Made by a program: the position numbers and the translations under genes
Shown here: positions 1 to 7,572 of the stretch, in pieces
Position numbering within the stretch: the stretch's first letter is position 1
Layout of the letters: each line of letters opens with the position of its first letter
Notes under the pieces: model-generated
What the model was told of the DNA's origin: nothing
Database searches by the model: none
What the model saw: the letters and a program-made list of their open reading frames with translations, nothing else
Origin: JAPULR01 sp965238215
Lineage (GTDB): Bacteria > Chloroflexota > Dehalococcoidia > Lucifugimonadales > GCA-2712585
Direction of reading: 5' to 3'
Length of the DNA: 64,000 nt
Assembly: GCA_965238215.1 (NCBI GenBank)
Contig: OZ250180.1
Span: forward strand, 372,001 to 436,000

Positions 1-180
1 ACGCACATAAAGCACTAATCATTTCCGTAAGAATTAAAAAAACAAATACGAATCCCCAAACAGCAAAATTCACGCCTGAAATGCCCCCAAAACACCCAAT
101 ATCCGATTTTAGAATCGAATCGGTCCCACGCCTGAAACCCCTATTCGAATGCCCTTTCGTCTCCCAAGTACGAATCCCCC
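1..180. repeat. Dispersed palindrome-rich repeat, copy 1
   Basis: Non-coding stretch. Read on the minus strand it carries CAGGCGTG twice (ends near 127-135 and 82-90), a stem CCGATT...AATCGG (about 103-123), GATTCGTA-type motifs (TACGAATCCCC near 47 and 170 on the plus strand) and a T-rich end. The same order of elements recurs at 57541-57750, where the stem bases differ but still pair. No promoter or gene is recognisable here. Confidence 0.5.
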
Positions 181-402
181 ACTCCTCTTTGTTCGTGCTC
201 ATGAGGATTCCGCATTCTAGGGCAACCTCGGCGGCGTTCAACCAATACCCGCTTGCGTAGCATTCCATCTACGCTTATTCTCGGCCCTTTCTCCAGCCAA
301 TTAGCCGAAGAGAGCGCTTCGCTGCCCCGGATGGCGTCTCCAGATGACTGGAACGGAACCTGGTACTCCATCACTCCGCCGCTCTGGCGCCGCCCTTGAC
401 AG
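181..402. other. Non-coding 3' flank of the acyl-activating gene
   Basis: Lies downstream of the minus-strand gene ending at 403. No conserved coding sequence on either strand. It contains one copy of the 15-mer listed at 387-401. A minus-strand open frame through here looks like random GC-rich sequence. Confidence 0.4.
387..401. repeat. 15-mer GCGCCGCCCTTGACA, copy 1
   Basis: Exact 15-base word also found at 35077-35091 and 42433-42447. Here it sits just beyond the stop codon of the minus-strand acyl-activating gene. It contains TTGACA, but no convincing -10 follows. Confidence 0.6.
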
Positions 403-2895
403 TCAGAGGGACCTGACTGCCTGCTCAATGGCTGCAGTTGCTTGCTGGTAGTCGGTGCCGGGAGCGAACGTAAGGGGTGGGCCAAAGCGGATATCCACCC
501 TACCTCGACGAAATAGGGGAAACCGAGAAGGCGCACCTGCCCGGGTGACGTCCAGCCGCAACGGCACTACTGGTATCCTGCCTTCAACCGCCACCAGACC
601 CACACCCTGCATGAATGGTTTCATGGGGCCTCCGACAGTGAGAACACCTTCCGGGTAGATAAGGACCGACCATCCGCGGTCAATGATGTGGCCCAGGTTC
701 TCCAGTGAAGGTCTAATTGGACCCTCTCTGGCGATGGGAAAACCGTTGCCCAATAGCGGGTTCAAGACCCACCAAACGGGGTTGCGCCACAGTTCAGATG
801 CGGCGGCTACGGCTAGACGGCGTCTCCATCTATGGGTTATGGCTCTGAGAATAAGGGGGTTGTCCAGTCCCAGATGGTGGTTGCAAGCAAACAGCACGGG
901 CCCGCTGAGTCCGGCGAGGTTCTCCTTGCCTGAAACTTTCAGGCCGTAGGCAAGGGTCATGAGAGGAAAGACTAAGCCCTTCTGGAGGAAACCACGGGCC
1001 AAGCGCGCCCATAGACGCATTCCCCAGGCCGGGAACTTCACCATGGGCGGATGCCTGGAACCCTCGTCGAGCAGAGAGGCTAGCTGACCGACGGTGGTCT
1101 CCGGTGTTATCTGTGACTCGTCCAGGTAGACGCCAAGCTCCGATTCTATGGCGGAAAGCAGCTCTATTCTCCCGAGGGAATCGAGGTCCAAGTCATTTCC
1201 AAGGCTGGATATATTGGAAATATCTTCGACCGACCGGCGGCTGATCTCGGCGATGATGTGGACTAGACCTCTGGGGCCCGCGGGAGAAGTTGGGCTGGTT
1301 TGGGGGGTTGACGGAGACGGAGACTCGGCTCCACGGAGAATGGTTTCGATTACTATCGGGTTCTTTACCTTGAGAGTGTGAGTGCGAGGGAAGTCCTCGT
1401 CGGGCCAGACGGTGAAGCCGCGCACCCGCTGGTACTCGGCAAGTTGGGAGTTGGCCCAGTCAACGATCTGTTGGGCGGCATCGGGTTCCTCAAGGACCAG
1501 GGCGGCGTGGACCTCTACTGAGGCGCCCTTTGGAAGACCGACAACGACGGCATCGGTGATGCTCGGGTGCTTGACCAGAATGTTTTGGATGTCCTGGGGA
1601 AAGACGTTCTGACCGCTGGGAAGGACTATCATATCCTTGACGCGACCCTGTATATGAAGAAAACCGACTTCGTCGAAAAAGCCAAGGTCCCCTGTCTTGT
1701 ACCAGCCGTTCTCGAAAGCCTTGGCGGTCTCCTCGGGAGCGTTGTAGTAGCCGGGTGTGATGTTCTCTCCCTTGACCAGGATCTCACCCTGGTCGCTGAT
1801 CTTGACCTGCACATTTGGGAGTGGGCGGCCCGTGGAGTCGGGACGGCGTTCGTCCATTGTGTGATTGCTTATCACGGGAGAGGCCTCGGTGGCGCCGTAT
1901 CCCTGCAGGACCTTTACGCCCAGGAGTTCCCACTTCCGACCCAAGTCGAGGTCCAGGGAAGCGCCTCCAGACACTATAAGGTCCAGTTTCCCGCCGAACT
2001 GCCTGTGGACCGTGCGAAAGAGATGCCGCCGCAGAGCGAAGGGAATGTGCTCCGCGACCTTGAGCAGGATCCCCCAGAGCCTCTCCTTGCCTTGACGGCG
2101 CACCTCCCTTTCGATGCCGTTCATCAGCAGTTCAAGGGCCTGAGGTACCATCAGCATGGTCGTGACCTTGCGTTCTCGCATGGTGCGCGCCAGGATGGTG
2201 GGCTGTCGGCTGGTGGGATAGGTGACGCTGGCCCCGGAGTGAAGGGCCATAAAGAGACCCCCCATCTGCTCGTACATGTGGCTGAGGGGGAGAATGGACA
2301 GGAGTCTGCTGGAACGGGCTACGGAAATGTACTGGGTGATGCCTTCTATGTTGGCCGTGAGGTTGCGGTGGGTCAGCATCACCCCCTTGGGGTCCCCGGT
2401 TGTGCCGGAGGTGAACATGATCTCGGCGAGATCTTCCTTACTGATGGTGACAGGAGTAGGGTCTGGAAGGCTGGATATGGCGGATTCGAGCTCTTCAAGG
2501 TAGAGCTCTGGGATACCGAGTTCCACGTCTTCCTTGGGGGTGAGGCGAGAGACGAATGCAAGCTTGGGGTCGGTTCGAGATATGACCCGGGCTACGTAAT
2601 CAGGAGCGCTGCGAAGGTCTAGGGGGATGAGTACGACACCCGCCCTAAGGCAGCCGAAGAAGGCGAGGACCCAGTGAGGAGAGTTGGGACCCCACAGAAG
2701 TACCTGGTCTCCCTTGACGAGACCTCTGCGCTGGATAAGGGTGGCGACTCGGCCTGAATCCTCCCAGAGTTGGTCGTAGCTCCAGCGGACATACCGGAAG
2801 GCGGGCTTGATGAGAAGGGCAGCCCGCGACCCGTGTTGGGTGGTGGCTTCATGCAGGAATTCAACTATCGTGTCGGGGACTCGTGCGGCAGGCAT
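403..2895 (-). CDS. Fused AMP-binding acyl synthetase, acyl carrier domain and PlsC-type acyltransferase
   Basis: 830 aa. Residues 1-530 are an ANL-superfamily adenylating enzyme with the phosphate-binding loop FTSGTTGDPKG (161-171) and the YKTGD motif. About 540-620 is an acyl carrier domain with LDLDSL; Ser573 is the expected phosphopantetheine site. The last 200 residues are a lysophosphatidate-acyltransferase domain with NHHLGLD (NHX4D, 672-678) and IYPEG near 748. The layout implies activating a fatty acid, holding it on the internal carrier and transferring it to a lysophospholipid, as in Aas-type recycling but with a built-in carrier. The ATG lies 2 bp after the MBL gene, so the two are probably cotranscribed. 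The ACP between the two enzymes is the unusual part. The substrate is unknown. Confidence 0.85.
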   Translation of the reverse strand: MPAARVPDTIVEFLHEATTQHGSRAALLIKPAFRYVRWSYDQLWEDSGRVATLIQRRGLVKGDQVLLWGPNSPHWVLAFFGCLRAGVVLIPLDLRSAPDYVARVISRTDPKLAFVSRLTPKEDVELGIPELYLEELESAISSLPDPTPVTISKEDLAEIMFTSGTTGDPKGVMLTHRNLTANIEGITQYISVARSSRLLSILPLSHMYEQMGGLFMALHSGASVTYPTSRQPTILARTMRERKVTTMLMVPQALELLMNGIEREVRRQGKERLWGILLKVAEHIPFALRRHLFRTVHRQFGGKLDLIVSGGASLDLDLGRKWELLGVKVLQGYGATEASPVISNHTMDERRPDSTGRPLPNVQVKISDQGEILVKGENITPGYYNAPEETAKAFENGWYKTGDLGFFDEVGFLHIQGRVKDMIVLPSGQNVFPQDIQNILVKHPSITDAVVVGLPKGASVEVHAALVLEEPDAAQQIVDWANSQLAEYQRVRGFTVWPDEDFPRTHTLKVKNPIVIETILRGAESPSPSTPQTSPTSPAGPRGLVHIIAEISRRSVEDISNISSLGNDLDLDSLGRIELLSAIESELGVYLDESQITPETTVGQLASLLDEGSRHPPMVKFPAWGMRLWARLARGFLQKGLVFPLMTLAYGLKVSGKENLAGLSGPVLFACNHHLGLDNPLILRAITHRWRRRLAVAAASELWRNPVWWVLNPLLGNGFPIAREGPIRPSLENLGHIIDRGWSVLIYPEGVLTVGGPMKPFMQGVGLVAVEGRIPVVPLRLDVTRAGAPSRFPLFRRGRVDIRFGPPLTFAPGTDYQQATAAIEQAVRSL

Positions 2896-2897
2896 GG

Positions 2898-3629
2898 CTA
2901 TCTCCTCTGGGACATTCTGTAGTCGGAATGGCGTTCGACAAGTTGCCGTAGGGCGTCTCTCGCATTTTTTCGCAGGGGAGGAAAATGGCTAAAGCAGATC
3001 GTGTGGAAGTCCAGGGACAGCAGCTTCTCGAGAGAGCGCATAGCCGTACGGGAACATTGGGTAACGCCGGGGGCAGGAGGGTAGAGCCGCCATCCGAACT
3101 TGTACTGCAGGGCGTCGCCGACTATAACTGTTCCCTTCTCCGGCAGGTAGAGGCCTATGCTGCCGGGGGTGTGGCCTGGGAGATGCACAACCCGGACCTC
3201 GGTGGGGAAGGGGATGAGGTCTCCGTCCTTGAGGCGGAAGCTTACGGGAACTGGGTCTCCGTTCATCCGGGAGACGGCTGGACGGGTTAAGGCGGCGAGG
3301 AGGCGAGAACGGAAGGGACTGGGAGCGGGTACGCCGCCCTCGACGATATCCGCCTCCGACTCATGGACGGCAACGGCGATTCCGGCCTTGCCGACAAGCT
3401 CGGCGAGGCCGCCGCAGTGGTCGGGATGGGCGTGGGTGATGACGACCTGGCTGATGTGGTCGATGGAGAGGCCACAACCCAATAGGCCGCGGATTATGGC
3501 ACGGGAGCTCCCAGGCAATCCCGAGTCGATGAGAATGGTGTCTTTGGACTCCGCTAGAACGGTGACCCGGGCCCCGATTGCCCGCAACTGGAAGACGCCG
3601 TCGGTAATTCTGATGGGCTTTCCGAACAA
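2898..3629 (-). CDS. MBL-fold metallo-hydrolase
   Basis: 243 aa metallo-beta-lactamase fold protein. The zinc-binding HAHPDH motif is at residues 66-71, PGHTPGS at 151-157, the metal-bridging Asp in VGDALQ near 172 and a late His in FSHFPP near 215. All are expected for a glyoxalase II-like or thioesterase/lactonase-type hydrolase. The start is TTG at 3629, preceded by GGAG about 8 bases upstream. It is the first gene of a two-gene unit with the acyl-activating fusion 2 bp downstream. That suggests, without proving, a role in hydrolysing a thioester or lactone linked to that pathway. Confidence 0.85.
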   Translation of the reverse strand: MFGKPIRITDGVFQLRAIGARVTVLAESKDTILIDSGLPGSSRAIIRGLLGCGLSIDHISQVVITHAHPDHCGGLAELVGKAGIAVAVHESEADIVEGGVPAPSPFRSRLLAALTRPAVSRMNGDPVPVSFRLKDGDLIPFPTEVRVVHLPGHTPGSIGLYLPEKGTVIVGDALQYKFGWRLYPPAPGVTQCSRTAMRSLEKLLSLDFHTICFSHFPPLRKNARDALRQLVERHSDYRMSQRR

Positions 3630-4188
3630 ATTAGGTCTCCAGCAATAAATTGAAAGCGCTTGTAATTTCTCTTATGCCCAAAATGGGAAGGGAGAATCAC
3701 AGCATTCGACTTTCATCCGAAGCTTGTGTCATTGTAATTCCCTTCTGTCTTCCCCACAACAACATAGGCTCCTCCTCAGGATGGGCAACCGTAGAAAGGA
3801 ACACAAGGAGGCGTTGCATCTATCCAGCGGATTCAATCGCTAGTGAGCCGCTTAGTCTGCAGCCAAGTCAGTTGCGGTCGTAATGGGAGCTAGATTAGGG
3901 ATTTACCTGGGTAAGCCGGCAGGGAAACAATCCAAAGGAAAGTTCGCAGTTCGGGACAGAACCGTTCACATTTCACTCCTAAAGCCATAGAGGGTTCGAA
4001 CTCGCCCACTGTCCTCAACCCGGTGGGGCGAGATCCCCAATACCAATTGCCTTCATCCGTCTGGGATCCAAGTTCCAGGTTGCGTTCTGACGGTTCTCGA
4101 CTAGGGTCTGATATATTCCAGCATTCTCTTTATCCAACTTTCGGGTTCCACCTCATGACAAGGTAGTCTAAGCCCTCGGGCTTATTGT
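3630..4188. other. Intergenic region before the insertion sequence
   Basis: No gene supported. It contains one degenerate copy of a dispersed intergenic repeat (3941-4009). Positions 4184-4188 hold the original stop codon (minus strand) of the nuclease-like gene that the insertion sequence interrupts. Confidence 0.4.
3941..4009. repeat. Dispersed intergenic repeat E, copy 1
   Basis: Reads AGTTCGCAGTTCGGGACAGA, then CACATTTCAC, then GGTTCGAACTCG. It aligns by eye with copies at 15022, 17265, 36881 and 39682. The shared core is CCCACA-TTTCATGC, a 15-20 base spacer and a CTCGAA end. The GGTTCGAACTC stretch resembles a tRNA T-arm, but no tRNA fold is present. Confidence 0.45.
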
Positions 4189-4192
4189 CTAG

Positions 4193-5401
4193 GAACACTC
4201 TGAACAAGCCCCACTCCTCCATGCCGTAGTAGAATGCTAAACAGAGAACAGGAGATGCTTGGGGTGAAACCACGATGCACCAGCCGACCTTTGGAGACCT
4301 GGAGTACGAGAGCAAGAAGCGTAAGACCCGACGGGAGATATTCCTTGAGCGGATGGATGGCCTGATCCCGTGGGGTCTGCTGGAAGAGCGGATACGCCCG
4401 TACTATCCCAAAGCGGGCCGGGGCCGTCGGCCCTACGAGCTGTCGGCGATGCTGCGGATACACTGTGTGCAACTGTTCTACAATCTGAGCGACCCCGGCA
4501 TGGAGGACCTGCTCTACGAGGCGGAGTCGGTGAGACGGTTCGTGGGACTGAGGCTCTCAGGCCCGTTGCCGGACGAGACAACGATACTGAACTTTCGGCA
4601 TCTGCTGGAAGAGCGCCGGTTGGGAGAGGGCCTGATGGAGGAGATCAACTGCCACCTGGCAACCCAGGGTCTGAGGCTGCGGGAGGGGACCATAGTGGAC
4701 GCCAGCATCATAGAGGCGCCGTCGTCGACGAAGAATGGCGCTGGAGAGCGAGACCCACAGATGCGTCAGACGAAGAAGGGGAACGAGTGGCGCTTTGGTA
4801 TGAAAGTGCATATCGGGGTGGACGCCGAGACGGGAGTAGTGCATAGCATGAGTACGACATCCGCCAACGTTCATGACGTGACGGAGGCACACCGGCTGTT
4901 GCACGGAAGGGAGAAACGGGTGTGGGGAGATGCGGGGTACCAGGGAGTGGCCAAGAGGGAGGAGAATGAGGGGTTGGAGGTGGAGTGGCGGGTGGCCATG
5001 AGGCCAGGTCGGCGAAGGCAACTGGAGCCTGGGAGTGAAGCAGCGGTGGAGGAGAGACGGAAGGCGTCCATCCGGGCGAAGGTGGAGCATCCGTTCCTGT
5101 GGGTGAAGCGACGCTTCGGGTACGCCAAGGTTCGCTACCGGGGATTGGCCAAGAACACGCAACGGCTGGCGTTGCTGTTGGGGCTGACCAACCTCATAAC
5201 GGCGGAGCGTCACCTCGTGGCTTGAGGGGGTATACGTGCGCCCAACTACGAGGCGTGGTCACTACCACGCCCCGGCTGAGGTGACTTGGGGCCACCAGCG
5301 CTTCCCTGTGTACACGGCAAGAACCCCATTGAGGCTCCAACGTATCCGACAACCCCCACGGACTATTATATGCAACCTGTACCAAGTTGTTCAGAGGTCC
5401 C
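4193..5401 (+). mobile_element. IS5-type insertion sequence, complete
   Basis: About 1.2 kb, flanked by CTAG on both sides (4189-4192 and 5402-5405). This fits the 4-bp YTAR target duplication of IS5. The ends are imperfect inverted repeats: left GAACACTCTGAACAA, right (reverse complement) GGGACCTCTGAACAA, sharing CTCTGAACAA. One intact transposase gene lies inside. A second copy of the right end, without the rest, sits at 43690-43785. The insertion lies at the 3' end of the minus-strand gene starting at 5904. Confidence 0.85.
4275..5225 (+). CDS. IS5 family DDE transposase
   Basis: 316 aa, the usual length for IS5 transposases. The N-terminal domain has GRGRRPYELSAMLRIHCVQL. The DDE catalytic core shows VDASIIEAPSS (first Asp), a second Asp in WGDAGYQG, and a Glu in RAKVEHPFLWVKRRFG, the characteristic Y(2)R(3)E(6)K-like signature. 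The frame is uninterrupted and the flanking target duplication is perfect, so the element may be recent and active. The start is an ATG at 4275 with only a weak ribosome site. Confidence 0.92.
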   Translation: MHQPTFGDLEYESKKRKTRREIFLERMDGLIPWGLLEERIRPYYPKAGRGRRPYELSAMLRIHCVQLFYNLSDPGMEDLLYEAESVRRFVGLRLSGPLPDETTILNFRHLLEERRLGEGLMEEINCHLATQGLRLREGTIVDASIIEAPSSTKNGAGERDPQMRQTKKGNEWRFGMKVHIGVDAETGVVHSMSTTSANVHDVTEAHRLLHGREKRVWGDAGYQGVAKREENEGLEVEWRVAMRPGRRRQLEPGSEAAVEERRKASIRAKVEHPFLWVKRRFGYAKVRYRGLAKNTQRLALLLGLTNLITAERHLVA

Positions 5402-5904
5402 CTAGATCGCGGACAGAGCACCCACACCCCGTTGCCCCAGTCTATCCATTGGCTTCCCGGATGAGGGTCACGATACTTGAAGTGGCCCCCCTCGTCTATG
5501 AACACGGAAAAAGCCTCCTTCACCTTCCACCGCTCGACGTAGTCTCTCACACGCTGCACATCCTTCCACACACTTCCCTCTCCGGTCCAAAATACAACTG
5601 AAGGATCGAGTTTGGATGGCCATATGTCACCGCCGCGATCAGAATTGCGGGAATGACTTGGCTCGTATTTAATCTCGGCAGCCACTTCTACGGAATCGCC
5701 GTCAAGGATGGCTAAGTCCGTACGGACTCCTTTGGAGACCGTATATTCATTGAACACTCGGTATGGTAAACCTGCTGTTTTGATCTCGTGCGAGATTCTC
5801 ATTTGCAAAGTCCAAACTATGTCGCGCTCCGCGAAGAAGCAAAAATCCGTGTACTGATTCTGCAGCCATTGCAACGTCTCCCTAAACAGTTCACCAGCTT
5901 TCAT
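5194..5904 (-). CDS. Putative PD-(D/E)XK nuclease-like protein, 3' end replaced by IS sequence
   Basis: Currently 236 aa. Residues 1-168 are native; the last 68 are read out of the insertion sequence. Removing the IS and one CTAG copy restores CPRSRQ followed by TAA, a 169-aa protein, so the IS hit the penultimate native codon. RTDLAILDG followed by VEVAAEIKY gives the Asp63...Glu77-x-Lys79 arrangement of PD-(D/E)XK nucleases. I cannot name a family with certainty. The gene is divergent from the mutasome operon, and a GGAG ribosome site precedes the ATG. The core is intact, so function may survive with a foreign tail. Confidence 0.6.
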   Translation of the reverse strand: MKAGELFRETLQWLQNQYTDFCFFAERDIVWTLQMRISHEIKTAGLPYRVFNEYTVSKGVRTDLAILDGDSVEVAAEIKYEPSHSRNSDRGGDIWPSKLDPSVVFWTGEGSVWKDVQRVRDYVERWKVKEAFSVFIDEGGHFKYRDPHPGSQWIDWGNGVWVLCPRSRGPLNNLVQVAYNSPWGLSDTLEPQWGSCRVHREALVAPSHLSRGVVVTTPRSWAHVYPLKPRGDAPPL

Positions 5905-6045
5905 TTTGAGATCTCTCCTCTCTTTAGCAATGGCGCTCTTGGATATTGCAGTTCCAATTATATGTTCAAACCCATAGTCAACCCAATTCTGTGCACTTCC
6001 CGTCCCGGACCACCATCACTACCCCCACTGTTCCCATTTAGACCA

Positions 6046-6074
6046 TTGACTAAAGAACTCCAGTTCTCTATACT
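6046..6074 (+). promoter_or_regulatory. SOS promoter with LexA-type operator in the spacer
   Basis: -35 TTGACT (6046-6051), 17-base spacer, -10 TATACT (6069-6074). The spacer contains the perfect 14-bp palindrome AGAACTCCAGTTCT (6054-6067), matching the GAAC-N4-GTTC form bound by LexA in many Gram-positive and related phyla. LexA bound here would block RNA polymerase directly. The promoter lies 50 bp upstream of the imuB-like GTG start. Confidence 0.75.
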
Positions 6075-6123
6075 GCATCTCCCCACGGGTAACGCCGTGT
6101 CAGACCAGGGCAAAGGAGATACA

Positions 6124-7572
6124 GTGAAGGTCGCCTGCGTACTTATTCCTCACTTGAGGGCCTTGGTGGAGCTGCGTCGTCGGCCCCACCTGAAATGCAG
6201 GCCCGTCGTCATAGTGGACCGGTCGAACGGCCGGCCGGCGGTGGCAGACTTTCTGCCCGAAGGCACACGGATAAGGATAGGGATGCCGCTGGAGCAGGCC
6301 ATGTCCCTCCATGGCGACGCGAGGGTGCTGGAGGCCGACGACCCCCACTGCCGGGGGGTGTTTGACGGAGTCCTCGCCGCCCTGCAAGGAGTCAGCGACA
6401 GGGTGGAGGCGGCAGGGTTAGGGACCGCCTACGTAGGCCTCGGCGGACTGGAGGGGATGTACGGGGGCGAGGCTCGGCTGGCGCGGGCCCTGCTGAACGC
6501 CGTATCCCCGGACCTGGAGCCACAAGTAGGTCTGGCCCACGGCAAGTTCCCCGCCTACGTGGGGGCAAGGGTAAGCGGGCCCCACGGGGCCATCCGGATC
6601 CCAGACGACGTGAAAACCTTCCTCGCCCCCCACTCCATCAACCTGCTTCCGGTCTCTCCCCGGCTGAAGGAGGAGATGCACCGTCTTGGTCTGCACCGCA
6701 TGGGAGCCGTCGCTTCCATGAGCACAGACGCGCTTGTAGACAGGTTCGGCCCCGAGGGCCGGCGGGCCTGGCAGTTGTGCAACGGCATCGACCACAGTCC
6801 CCTGGTTCCCTTGGCGTTGGAGGAGTCGGTGGTGGAGCGTACGTCCTTGCCTTTCCACACCTCCTCCATGGAAGCCCTCCTGGTAGCAGTAGACACCCTT
6901 CTAAAGCGTGCCTACGCCAGGCCTGATATGAAGGGCCGGTACGCCGGGGTCGCGGACCTGCTCTGCACCACGCCCGGCTGGCCACCTTGGGAAAAGTCCA
7001 TCAGGTTCAAGACCCCCGCCGGCTCGTGGGAGCGGGCCTCCCTCGCGCTCAGGGGTCGGTTGGAAGCGGACCCACCAACCCGCCCCGTGGAGGAGGTTGC
7101 CCTCACCCTGTCCAACTTCACCGGAGACCCAGCCGCGCAGCTGGGACTACTGAAGGACGCCCAAGAGGACAGGCGCCGCCGGCTGGTGGAGGTGGATAGG
7201 AAGCTGAGGCCCCTCACGGGTGGCCGCCACGCCCTGCACAGGATAGCCCAGGTAGCTCCCTGGCATCCGGCCCCGGAGATGCGGGCCCTCCAGGTGCCCG
7301 TGGACCCGTCGGGAAGAGACGCCATCAAGCCCCTCCAGACGCCGCAGCCCGTGGAGGTGCGGACGGAAATGAACGGACAGCCGGCGGCGGTGCGTGTGGG
7401 CAGGCGCTGGCGGCAGGTGGCCCGCATCGACGACCGGTGGACCTTCGACCTGTGGTGGCTCCCCGAACCCGTCACCCGCTCCTACTACCGGGTGGACCCC
7501 GGCGACGGCAGGCGGATGACCCTGTTCCGTGACAGGAGGAACGACAACTGGTACCGGCAGGGGGCCGGATGA
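6124..7572 (+). CDS. imuB: ImuB-like inactive Y-family polymerase (mutasome adaptor)
   Basis: 482 aa from a GTG start at 6124, chosen because AAAGGAG (6112-6118) precedes it; a longer open frame begins upstream of the promoter. The Y-family palm/fingers fold is recognisable, but the first metal-binding Asp is absent (VACVLIPHLRALVELR) and the S-x-D-E motif is replaced (GTAYVGLGGLEGMYG). This is the usual state of ImuB, which recruits DnaE2 and the clamp rather than synthesising DNA. The C-terminal 60 residues, RRWRQVARIDDRW onward, look like the DUF6504-type tail often attached to ImuB. The stop overlaps the dnaE2 start (ATGA). No imuA gene is present in this operon. Confidence 0.82.
   Translation: MKVACVLIPHLRALVELRRRPHLKCRPVVIVDRSNGRPAVADFLPEGTRIRIGMPLEQAMSLHGDARVLEADDPHCRGVFDGVLAALQGVSDRVEAAGLGTAYVGLGGLEGMYGGEARLARALLNAVSPDLEPQVGLAHGKFPAYVGARVSGPHGAIRIPDDVKTFLAPHSINLLPVSPRLKEEMHRLGLHRMGAVASMSTDALVDRFGPEGRRAWQLCNGIDHSPLVPLALEESVVERTSLPFHTSSMEALLVAVDTLLKRAYARPDMKGRYAGVADLLCTTPGWPPWEKSIRFKTPAGSWERASLALRGRLEADPPTRPVEEVALTLSNFTGDPAAQLGLLKDAQEDRRRRLVEVDRKLRPLTGGRHALHRIAQVAPWHPAPEMRALQVPVDPSGRDAIKPLQTPQPVEVRTEMNGQPAAVRVGRRWRQVARIDDRWTFDLWWLPEPVTRSYYRVDPGDGRRMTLFRDRRNDNWYRQGAG

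Noticed and set aside
1567..2622. 351-codon open frame on the plus strand opposite the acyl-activating gene
   Set aside because: Antisense to a clearly conserved protein; no motif or ribosome site; typical GC-rich shadow.
3985..4010. T-arm-like GGTTCGAACTC as part of a tRNA
   Set aside because: No acceptor, D or anticodon stems can be drawn; better explained as the end of repeat E.
5788..6123. N-terminal extension of the imuB-like frame
   Set aside because: It would place the SOS promoter and LexA box inside the gene, and the extra residues look random; the GTG at 6124 has a good ribosome site.
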